NCBI GenBank assembly: GCA_019828565.1
Contig: JAHDYR010000053.1
Location: 434,001-498,000, forward strand
DNA from: Carpediemonas membranifera
Lineage: Eukaryota; Fornicata
Direction of reading: 5' to 3'
Length of the DNA: 64,000 nucleotides
Positions 45,422 to 53,244 of the stretch are shown one piece after another. The first letter of the stretch is position 1; the number at the start of each line of letters is the position of its first letter. Both the position numbers and the translations under genes were made by a program. The notes under the pieces were generated by a model. It worked only from the letters and a program-made list of their open reading frames with translations, was not told the DNA's origin and did not search any database.

Positions 45422-47992
45422 ATGTTCAGCGCTACGCCCCAGGGAAGCGCGCTCATGCCTGCTGAATACAGCACCCAGCTACAAAAGGCGAAGTTTCTGT
45501 ATCAGCGGAAGCGTTACGACGTGTGTACGAAGCTTTGCGAGGACGTTATCCGCTCCACCGACGGCAAGCTCCAGCAACCGATGAAAGCCCCTTGGTATCT
45601 TCTTAAGGGCAAGTGTCTTCTTGCACTCAGCACTATCCAGCCCGCATATGAGGCCTTCTACCAGGCAATTACGCTTGATCCACAGAGCGTCGACACGTTC
45701 ATCAATCTGGGCAAGCTGTTTGGCCTCAACAACCAGCACGAGGAGTCTGTCAACATGTATAAGCGCGCCTACGAGTTCCAACCCAACAACCAGGAGCTCC
45801 GTGAGCTGTACGCCATTGCCCTTTGCGACTGGGCAACAATCAAGAAGTCCCAGCGCGACGTCATGCGCGCCGTCGAGCTGTTCAACAAGTCTGTCGAGCT
45901 CAACCCACAGTACGCCCCCGCCCATTACAACCTCGGCGTCGTGAACAACGAGCAGCAGCAACTCGACCAGGCCGAGCAGCACTACAAGGCGGCCCTCGCC
46001 ATCAACCCCAAGTACAGGGACGCCCTCTGCAACCTGGGTGTGATTGCCAAACAACGGGGGAACCTCCAGGAATCCGTCGCTTACTACGAGCAGGCGCTCG
46101 AGATTGACCCGAATTTCCAGATTGGCCGCAACAACCTCGCCATCGTGCTCACTGACGTCGCTACAACCCTGATGAGCGAGGGCAACTTCGACAAAGCTAT
46201 CGAGACGTACCACCAGGCCCTTTACTTCAACCCGTGCTATCCAGACGCACACTACAACCTCGGCGCCGCTCTTGCCAAGCTCGGCAGGCGCAAGGAAGCC
46301 ATGGTCTCGTACGAGCTTGCCCTGGCCTTCCGCCCCTCCTACGCCGAGGCGTACAACAACCTCGGTATCCTCTACAAGGAGGAAGATAACATCCAGAAGG
46401 CCATCATATGCTACACACGCGCCCTCCAAGTCAAGCGGACCTTCATCCAGGCCCTCTCCAACCTCTCACTCGCCCATGTCATGCAGGGCAACCTCGATGG
46501 GGCCATCGAGTGCTGCAAACGCGTTGTGGACGCAGACTCCTCCTTTGCTGAGATTAGGAACCACCAAGGCATGATCCTCATGATGGAGGGCCAGATCAAC
46601 GAGGCCATCAAGACCTTCGACCTCTGCACTGAGCTGAACCCGGCAATTGTCGCCGCGATGCACAACAAGCTGCTTTCTATGACCCTCGTAGTCGCACCAT
46701 ACCGTGATCTCCACAACTGGCACGTCGAGTGGGGCCAGCACCAGGCCTGCGTCAATACGCCCCGCCCCGCCTTCCCCCAGCCCACATCCGGCGGCCGGCT
46801 CCATATCGCATACATCTGCCCAGACTTTAGAAGCGACAGAACGAACCTGCTTGCCGCTATCGGGGCCCACACGGACGCCGTGGACGTCACGTACATCACC
46901 CAATCTCCCAGGACGCCCTCGTGGCTCCCCCAGACCAAGTGTCTCAACCTAGGCGCGGCCATCCACGAGGACCAGGCCCTCCTCACTAAGCACGTCGCCG
47001 AGCTCCGCCGCAGAGGCATCTCTGTCCTCATCGACCTTTGTGGCCACACAACCCCTAACCGCATGGACCTCCTCATGGCCAGAGCCGTCCCGGTCCAGAT
47101 CTCATACTGGGGCTACCCCATCAGCACGGGGCTGCCCACCATCGACGCCATGGTCACTGACGCCCTCCAGTCTCCTGTGGCAGGGGATCAGACCCACCCC
47201 GAGCTCGCCGTGCAGGTCGGGGTTGAGTGCGAGTTCTTCAATGAACGCCCGGTCCGTCTCCCCCGTATCGCCTTCGCATGCCCCAAGCCGACTGCCCCGC
47301 TCCCCACGAAGCGGACGGACCTCGATGTCTGCATCTCCTTCGGTACGACGGTTCCGCTGTCCCACGTGTCAGACTACTGCATCGCCCTATGGTCATCAGT
47401 GCTTCTCACTGTCCCAGATTCCCGCCTCATGGTCGTCACCAAGACCCTCGCCTCTGAACGCGTCCGCCAGAGCCTCCTCCGCCGCTTCCATCCGCACAAG
47501 GTCGACGTGTCCCGCATAGACACCTTTGACCCCGCCTCTGTGCCCGAGGGTGGCGCCTACGCTCACATGGACGTCTTCCTCGACTCGCATCCCCACTCTT
47601 CCGCCCAGCACGTGTGCGAGGCACTAGCTGCCGGTGTGCCCGTGCTTACCCTGGCCTCCCGGTACGACGGGAACGCCGAGCAGGCCCCGCTGCCCGCCTC
47701 TCGGGCCGGTGGGGCGATCATTGCGTCCATGGGTGAGGGACCATGGCGTCAAGGCATCGCCAGGTCGCAGGAGGGCCTTGCAATCGCCGCCCACCGCCTG
47801 GCTCAGCCAGAGAACCGGCAGTGGCTTCGGAACTGCGCCCAGGACATCAGGGATGCGTTCGTCCGCTCGCCTGTGTGCGACGTGGAGGCTCTTTCGAGGG
47901 AGTTGGAGGGGGCGTACCAGCAGGTTTACCAGAACGTGAGCCAGGGCGGAGCACAGGGTATGCCTGTTATCGCATCGGTGCCCCCAATGTAA
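45422..47992 (+). CDS. TPR O-linked glycosyltransferase (OGT/SPINDLY family)
   Basis: 856 aa from the ATG at 45422 (MFSATPQGS). Residues about 15-420 hold some eleven TPRs (for example AHYNLGVVNNEQQQLDQAEQHYKAAL, broken here at TPR scale). Residues about 460-840 are the GT41 catalytic domain: LHIAYICPDF, LIDLCGHTTPNRMDLL, VQISYWGYPISTGLPTIDAMVTD, and CEALAAGVPVLTL. The family moves GlcNAc or, in SPINDLY, fucose to Ser/Thr of nuclear and cytosolic proteins. The catalytic-site His of OGT (DFGNHP) is Asp here (DFRSDRT). GHTTPNRM and TGLPTID fit SPINDLY as well as OGT, so the sugar is uncertain. Confidence 0.9.
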   Translation: MFSATPQGSALMPAEYSTQLQKAKFLYQRKRYDVCTKLCEDVIRSTDGKLQQPMKAPWYLLKGKCLLALSTIQPAYEAFYQAITLDPQSVDTFINLGKLFGLNNQHEESVNMYKRAYEFQPNNQELRELYAIALCDWATIKKSQRDVMRAVELFNKSVELNPQYAPAHYNLGVVNNEQQQLDQAEQHYKAALAINPKYRDALCNLGVIAKQRGNLQESVAYYEQALEIDPNFQIGRNNLAIVLTDVATTLMSEGNFDKAIETYHQALYFNPCYPDAHYNLGAALAKLGRRKEAMVSYELALAFRPSYAEAYNNLGILYKEEDNIQKAIICYTRALQVKRTFIQALSNLSLAHVMQGNLDGAIECCKRVVDADSSFAEIRNHQGMILMMEGQINEAIKTFDLCTELNPAIVAAMHNKLLSMTLVVAPYRDLHNWHVEWGQHQACVNTPRPAFPQPTSGGRLHIAYICPDFRSDRTNLLAAIGAHTDAVDVTYITQSPRTPSWLPQTKCLNLGAAIHEDQALLTKHVAELRRRGISVLIDLCGHTTPNRMDLLMARAVPVQISYWGYPISTGLPTIDAMVTDALQSPVAGDQTHPELAVQVGVECEFFNERPVRLPRIAFACPKPTAPLPTKRTDLDVCISFGTTVPLSHVSDYCIALWSSVLLTVPDSRLMVVTKTLASERVRQSLLRRFHPHKVDVSRIDTFDPASVPEGGAYAHMDVFLDSHPHSSAQHVCEALAAGVPVLTLASRYDGNAEQAPLPASRAGGAIIASMGEGPWRQGIARSQEGLAIAAHRLAQPENRQWLRNCAQDIRDAFVRSPVCDVEALSRELEGAYQQVYQNVSQGGAQGMPVIASVPPM

Positions 47993-48166
47993 ATGACGTT
48001 TATGCGCCGTTTGTGAGTGGAGCCTGAATGCTTTGTTGGATGCTGGCTGGTGGTACTACTACTATACTCATCTGCTTGAGCGTCTTTACTGGTAGAGGAT
48101 CACAGGAAGTGTCTGTGATGCACTCGCAGGTCCAGTATCGCGTGATTTACGTTGATACATGAGTTC

Positions 48167-48793
48167 ATGTTTTTGTCCAACGTCGCGCAATCCATGTGGC
48201 GCAGTGCTGGAATCGATTCCACCGACGAGTTTATCAACGAGAACAGCAACAATCAGGCCAAATATGGACATCGTAACATTGAATTGCGCGATGCTGGCAA
48301 AATGAGTGTGAGCGAATTCTCAACGCCAATTGAACAAGAATTCAAGCGGGAGAAGCGCCGCATCTTCCCAACATGGGATGAACACCTTCAAAAGCACCTC
48401 AAACCCGAGATTGTGCGCTTTATCATGGAAACTCGCGCCAAGCGTGGCCACCAATCACCACCCACCCGCACATCCCCGCCCAGGCCTAGCATACAGACTG
48501 ATGTCGACCTAGCCCTCATGGACGAACCAGAACCCACCCCCACCCCGTCTCCGAAGGCCGTGGGTGCTCCAATGGAGCCGCTGTCGCCACCAATCGCCCA
48601 GACGCCACAGATTGAGCATTCCGAGGCCACTTCATGTGATGAGCAGGCGGTAGAACTCACTGAGAGCCAGACACGGCCAGCGAGCGACCCTATTGGGCTT
48701 GCGAGGTCCATTGTCCGTTCTCCTGGCGCGCTTGATCGGGGCAAAGTCGATGAGCTGCTTGAATTGGTGAGGCAGGGGAAGTGGACGCCATGA
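48167..48793 (+). CDS. Hypothetical protein
   Basis: 208 aa from the ATG at 48167 (MFLSNVAQSMW); Met at 48194 (MWRSAG) is an alternative. Charged helical middle (EQEFKREKRRIFPTWDEHLQKHLKPEIVRFIMETR) followed by a Pro-rich region (PPTRTSPPRPS) and an acidic/Pro linker, then a helical C-terminus ending LLELVRQGKWTP. No family recognised. Plus strand, after the glycosyltransferase and before a coiled-coil gene. Confidence 0.6.
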   Translation: MFLSNVAQSMWRSAGIDSTDEFINENSNNQAKYGHRNIELRDAGKMSVSEFSTPIEQEFKREKRRIFPTWDEHLQKHLKPEIVRFIMETRAKRGHQSPPTRTSPPRPSIQTDVDLALMDEPEPTPTPSPKAVGAPMEPLSPPIAQTPQIEHSEATSCDEQAVELTESQTRPASDPIGLARSIVRSPGALDRGKVDELLELVRQGKWTP

Positions 48794-49245
48794 GAGGTTA
48801 GTGTGGACAGAGGAGGTTGGACGGATAAGGGCCGGACTATTGTACATACTGTGGTAAAGATTCTGAGCTGGAAAGATGCCCTTTGGGGATTGTAAAGAGC
48901 ATAGGAGTGGGTGTGGTGGCTAAGTACATCGCTAGTGGGTTGTAACAGGTGCTCAGTCGTGGTCTGCTTGGTCTGGAGTCGGGTTGTGGCATCGCATCGT
49001 GCGCCTCGTGTAGCGAGTTCTACGGAACCTCGCGCGGCAGAAGGGGCAGACGAGTGAGATACTGCAGTCTTCCGATACTGATTTATATAAACTTCACAAT
49101 GACTCAGTGATGCAGGGCAAATATGACCCAATCAATTGGTCACCACAGCTGCCTCCTCTCCCGGTGGTTGATGACCCCCGACGATGATGACTGACTATCG
49201 AAATATCACTCTCAAGAAGAAGGAAGGGAGAGCGGGAAGGGGTAA

Positions 49246-49283
49246 TGAAGTATCATAGAGTTCACAGTGCAAGCAGTAAAGTA
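49246..49283 (+). promoter_or_regulatory. 38-bp upstream block (second copy)
   Basis: 37 of 38 bases identical to the minus strand of 9959-9922; ends 75 nt before the ATG at 49359. Confidence 0.6.
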
Positions 49284-49322
49284 ACGCTCAATCGTCTATA
49301 GCAGACTTCTCGTAGGTGATGT

Positions 49323-49330
49323 GCAGTTTA
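49323..49330 (+). promoter_or_regulatory. GCAGTTTA initiator-like element
   Basis: GTGCAGTTTATC, 28 nt before the ATG at 49359. Confidence 0.5.
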
Positions 49331-49358
49331 TCGACAAAAAACACCCGCGAAGCGAAAC

Positions 49359-50399
49359 ATGGTCACAACATTTCAGAATCCATCAACAGGAGCCTCATTC
49401 TCTCTGAGCGATGCTCGTGCCATGCTCGTGGAGAAAAAGAAGCGAACGAACGAACTTGAACGCATGGTTGCGTCTCTCAAGAACGATTTAGCAGACCGAG
49501 AGCGAGATATCCGCCACAAAATAAGACCCCGCACGCCCGGACATCCTCTGAAGTCCAAGCTTTCGTCTATTGTCCCTTCCACACCGAACATGGAGAACAC
49601 TCGCGATCAGCTCATGGAGACTCCCGTTTTCCAGAAGCTACAGGGCCAGCTGCGGTCCATGCGCAAGGCCAACCAGATGCTAGAGAAGAAGTTAACCTCT
49701 GATCTGAACATTGTCGTTGAGAAGCTTCGGAACGAGCTTAAGGCCGCCGTGGACGCCAAGGAGGGCCTCGAGCAAGAACTAACCGACGTAGAGGGCCAAA
49801 AGTCCCGCGCCAACGATGAGCTGAGCCGCCAGCTCGGCGACGAGTCCACCGGCATCCTCAAGGTCGAGCGCTTGAAGGGCGAGATTACTTTCCTCCAGAC
49901 CGAAGCCGGCAGACTCCAGCGCGAGCTCGACGCTACTCAGAAGCTCATGTCTGAGCGCGAGAACCACGACATCCACATGGCCCGGGTCCTTGGCGCGATC
50001 TGGACGAACATTAAGAGCCGCACGGCTCGGCCGAAGGAGGAATGGGACGAGGACGTCAAGGACGTCACTCGACGGGTGAACAGGCTGCTGGACTCCTTGG
50101 AGCAGGAGAACGCCATGCTCTCTGCGGCTAAGCTGAATATCGAGGCCGAGGTCGTCGAGATGGCAGAGGCACTCGAGGTGCTTGTGCGTGAGCGCGATGT
50201 CGCCCAGAGGGCTCGAGAGGCGGACAAGCGGAAGGCGGGCCAGGCTATTGGCGACATGCGGCGTCGGATAGCGACCCTTGAGTCGGCTAGAGCTGGGCTT
50301 GAAGAACAGTTGACCACTGTCAAGCGGGTGTACAGCATCGCCAGCACCAAGGCGAAGGAGAGGGCGCGGCAGAGCATAGGGGATACGATGGTATGCTAA
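49359..50399 (+). CDS. Coiled-coil protein
   Basis: 346 aa, nearly all heptad-like coiled coil: residues about 23-55 (KKKRTNELERMVASLKNDL), 85-200 (VVEKLRNELKAAVDAKEGLE and onwards) and 240-340 (LLDSLEQENAMLSAAKLNIE). A short Pro/Arg-rich break (IRPRTPGHPLKSK) follows the first coil and the N-terminus has TFQNPSTGASF. No globular domain. Length and composition fit a structural or basal-body/flagellar protein, but no family can be named. The promoter carries the shared 38-bp block and GCAGTTTA. Confidence 0.75.
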   Translation: MVTTFQNPSTGASFSLSDARAMLVEKKKRTNELERMVASLKNDLADRERDIRHKIRPRTPGHPLKSKLSSIVPSTPNMENTRDQLMETPVFQKLQGQLRSMRKANQMLEKKLTSDLNIVVEKLRNELKAAVDAKEGLEQELTDVEGQKSRANDELSRQLGDESTGILKVERLKGEITFLQTEAGRLQRELDATQKLMSERENHDIHMARVLGAIWTNIKSRTARPKEEWDEDVKDVTRRVNRLLDSLEQENAMLSAAKLNIEAEVVEMAEALEVLVRERDVAQRAREADKRKAGQAIGDMRRRIATLESARAGLEEQLTTVKRVYSIASTKAKERARQSIGDTMVC

Positions 50400-50823
50400 A
50401 CATAACATCTGGGGTTGTTTTTTGAGCTGATTGCGTGAGATTCCGATTTTTTATTCATTTCTTGGGGCACCCCGGAGGCACTGCAAAATCTACAGCGATT
50501 TGAGGAAGAGAATTTTCCACTGGTAATGCTGCCGTTTGCCACAAGAAAAGGACTTTTCACACCGCAAGGTTCAAGTTGAAATTTTTGCCCAAATCTTTGG
50601 CGAATGGGTTTCCAGGATTTGTGGAAAAAAATGCAAGAAAAACGATTGCCGCTCAGATGATCATAGGCACACTGTAAGGCCATCTAGTGGCCTCTTTTTT
50701 GACCCGAATCTGGGGGACTTTGTACGAAAAAAAATATTGTATCAATTGCACCGCGATTACCACATGCAACCAATCCAACCGCTGCCTGTTGTTTTTGGAA
50801 ACAGGCAGATTCAGAACAGCAAC
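50400..50823. other. AT-rich region upstream of the second zinc-finger gene
   Basis: 424 bp, clearly more AT-rich than neighbours. The frame of the zinc-finger gene is open from 50527 and reads with Cys/His-rich text (RICGKKCKKNDC, DDHRH), so the protein may have a further N-terminal part, but there is no ATG before 50758 and 50824 is the first good one. Confidence 0.45.
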
Positions 50824-51678
50824 ATGGTTGCGAAGGATCCTTTAGTGGCGCTTCAAGCGCCGGTTCCGCCATCAAAACACCACGTAAGCTCCAGAAAAGA
50901 AAGGGAGCACAAAAAGGCATCATTTAGATGCAACTGCATAATTGATGGCAAGCTCTGCGGCGAGACTTTCACCACAAAAGCAAGACGGGACGCCCACATT
51001 GGTTTGTTTTTCCGAGCGACACGTTATTAAGAAAGCACACACGATCTCATCGCATGCCTCAAAGAAAGCTGCGGGCTCGGTTTCCCCACCCGCGAGGACA
51101 TGCTGCAGCACATGATTGACGAGCACTCGAACCTCGTTTGCCCATGCTGCCACGAGTACGCCGCCCACGGCCCGGCCTTCATCCTGCGACACAGGATCTC
51201 CATCCATCCGGAGTCCCTCACGGCCGAGGAGAAGGCCAAGCACCAGTGCCCGCAGTGCAAGCGGTCTTTTTACGATTTGAACTCGCACTATGCCGCCGAG
51301 CATCTCGACCTGCTCCCCTTTGAACAACGCCACCGCTTCTGGTGCTCTGAGTGCAACAAGATCTACCCCAATCTAACGCAGCACATCAGAGACGTCCACA
51401 AACGACCCTACGGTTGTCCCATCGAAGGATGCGCCCAGCGGTTCGGCAAAGCCAACGATGTTCGGACCCACCTCTGCTCAAAACACAGTCTAGGCCACGA
51501 GGAGCTCGACCTGGTCATGCTTGTCGTCCGGCAGCTCCATTCGAGGCGCACGGGGTACACGGTCAGTCGGCAGGTGCGAAACCGGGCCATTCAGGAAGAG
51601 AGAGAGTGCAGGAAGACGGGGCAGAAGACGTCGTTTGCCACGGAGTTGTTTAGACTGATCAGCCAATCAGATCTTTAG
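50824..51678 (+). CDS. C2H2 zinc-finger protein (paralogue B), one 30-nt intron
   Basis: Exons 50824-51001 and 51032-51678 give 274 aa from the ATG at 50824 (MVAKDP). Splicing joins RRDAHI to ESTHDLIACLKESCGLGF, which matches paralogue A (10170-10912). Fingers include FRCNCIIDGKLCGETF, LVCPCCHEYAA, HQCPQCKRSF, FWCSECNKIY and CPIEGCAQRF, with the last two followed by H-x3-5-H. The final 60 residues (RQLHSRRTGYTVSRQVRNRA) match the end of paralogue A. A nucleic-acid-binding role is inferred. The frame may extend upstream to 50527. Confidence 0.8.
51002..51031 (+). other. Spliceosomal intron, 30 nt
   Basis: Donor GTTTGT, acceptor TTATTAAG. Without splicing the frame ends at the TAA at 51028; with it the paralogous alignment continues. 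Confidence 0.85.
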
Positions 51679-51782
51679 AAATAAAAGTTAGTTTGACGAA
51701 GTGTAGGGTTGGCCAAAGCAGAAGAGTTTTATATGTCGCCGGATCATGACATGCGCTCAAGAGACTGCACATGTCTGCACAA

Positions 51783-52304
51783 TCAGTGCTCCCCCGTCTC
51801 TTCACGCGTATACACCGCATTCGTCCGGGCCTTGCGCTTTGCCTTCTGGGCGAGGTGCTTCGTCTTGTCCTCGATGTTATACTTGGCCACTCGGCTATGA
51901 GTGTCGGTGAGGAGCGGGATCTTCTTCGTCTTGCCAGTCTCCTTGTCCTTGATCGTGTAGTACGACCCAGTGGCGATCGCTTCCACGTGGGCTTGGTGGC
52001 GGCGTTCCTTCTTGGCCTTGGCGAGGCCAATGCGGTTCTTGTATGGCATCTTTTGAGCTTTTGCGGGGATGCCGCCGAGTTCTGCGATGCGTAGATTCAG
52101 AAGACGGTCCTTTTCAGAGCCTGTGGCCTTGGCATACGTCATTTGGCGCACCTTCGCCAGCGTACGCTTCAAATCCACCTGGGAATTCACTTTTCCGATT
52201 GGTTTCCGACCAGAAGTGCTGCCTGTACGATCACCCTTGCCCTTAGCATCACGCTTAGCGCCCTGAGGCTTTCCTTTGGCGAAACCAGCCATCTCTAGAC
52301 TCAT
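51783..52304 (-). CDS. DUF4602-like basic protein, probable ribosome-biogenesis factor
   Basis: 173 aa from the ATG at 52304; a second Met (MAGFAKG, 52292) is also possible. Very basic, rich in Lys and Ala. The segment NRIGLAKAKKERRHQAHVEAIATGSYY resembles the C1orf131/yeast Faf1 (DUF4602) pattern of [G]xxK-x-KK-x-[E]RR followed by a small-residue [A/G]-G turn, a family active in 18S rRNA maturation. The N-terminal half (GKPQGAKRDAKGKGDRTG) is basic and disordered. The assignment is tentative; nucleolar location is likely from composition alone. Confidence 0.5.
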   Translation of the reverse strand: MSLEMAGFAKGKPQGAKRDAKGKGDRTGSTSGRKPIGKVNSQVDLKRTLAKVRQMTYAKATGSEKDRLLNLRIAELGGIPAKAQKMPYKNRIGLAKAKKERRHQAHVEAIATGSYYTIKDKETGKTKKIPLLTDTHSRVAKYNIEDKTKHLAQKAKRKARTNAVYTREETGEH

Positions 52305-52582
52305 TTATGGTCACGTAAAGGCTTCTGTATGTATATGGAGGTGGGCTAGACACTATCCCCCCGGACTACTCAGCGGCCTACTAAGAATCAACAGAGAGTC
52401 GTGGCAGACGGCGGAGCTTGTCTCCTTCTGGGTTCGACATCTAACAACCAGAATGTGCGGCACTGTGCATTTATACTGCTATGTAGTAACAGACTGGCTC
52501 CAGACACACGCTGTGGCGCGCATGATTGGGTGATGCTTGATGCTGAGGGAGACGGAATCTCGGCAGCATCATGGTCAAGAGC

Positions 52583-52813
52583 TCATCTCTTGATCAGTTC
52601 GAAGGAACTTGTGCCGCAAGAGCGAACAAGGTCACCAACTGGCGTCTCATCGTCAAGCTTCGTTTGGTATTTCCTGGGCTCCACGGCTCTATAGGCCAAA
52701 TGATCGAGTTGCAGGCTTTCACAAGCAAAGCGGACGGCAACATGGAACGAAGAAGACTCAGGAACAGTAATCTTGCAGAATTCTTCGCCTTTTCTGATGA
52801 ATTCGAGCTCCAT
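52583..52813 (-). CDS. UFM1-like small ubiquitin-fold protein (no terminal Gly)
   Basis: 76 aa from the ATG at 52813; an in-frame TGA lies four codons upstream. KITVPESSSFHVAVRFACESL resembles UFM1's VPESTPFTAVLKFAAEEF, and TPVGDLVRSCGTSSFELIKR resembles its QTAGNVFLKHGSELRIIPR. UFM1 is conjugated to ER-associated ribosomes through a C-terminal Val-Gly exposed by a protease. This protein stops exactly where UFM1's VG would follow, so conjugation would need another mechanism or the similarity may be structural only. Other ubiquitin-fold roles are possible. Confidence 0.4.
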   Translation of the reverse strand: MELEFIRKGEEFCKITVPESSSFHVAVRFACESLQLDHLAYRAVEPRKYQTKLDDETPVGDLVRSCGTSSFELIKR

Positions 52814-53244
52814 GACGAGATTTCAATCGTGTGCCGCGCAGGATTAGAATTGTTGAGTCTAAATCCGCTACCCTTCTGGTGTACGACAGGTGGGCCGTCA
52901 GACTGAACCTGTTCAGTCCTCTGGAGTTCATCCCAGGGGGGTCGACAACTTAAGTCACCTTTACATGAATCCTCCACATAAACCCCATAAACCCTCTAAA
53001 TACCCCAAATCGTTTGGACATAAACTGCGGTTAAGGCCAGCGTGCCATTTATATGCTATGTAGACGCTCATAAGCTCCATTATCACCACGGGGGGTTCTC
53101 CTCTTTCTGAAAAGACTCTCGAACGACGCTTCTATGCACTTTCAAGTCTTTTCATCGTTCTTGACTCAGCCCCAGAGCTGTAGACATGGGTCGCCCTTAC
53201 AACCTCCCCGTCCACTCCTGCTACATTTACATGCTACATTCTAT
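52814..53244. other. Intergenic region with an orphan initiator-like element
   Basis: 431 bp. On the minus strand CCGCAGTTTATG ends in an ATG at 53021-53019, starting a 23-codon frame (MSKRFGVFRGF) that stops before the UFM1-like gene. It may be a promoter with a long leader, an upstream ORF, or an unspliced first exon. Nothing else seen. Confidence 0.45.

Larger units (their letters stand above)
48794..49358. other. Intergenic region carrying the shared 38-bp block
   Basis: 565 bp with no gene I can support. It holds the 38-bp block (49246-49283), shared with the membrane-protein gene promoter, and GTGCAGTTTATC at 49321-49332, 26 nt before the ATG at 49359. An interrupted palindrome TGACC(C)AAT-CA-ATTGGTCA is near 49125. 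Confidence 0.55.

Noticed and set aside
48388-49131. Minus-strand frame of 247 codons
   Set aside because: Mostly antisense to the gene at 48167-48793; no motif.
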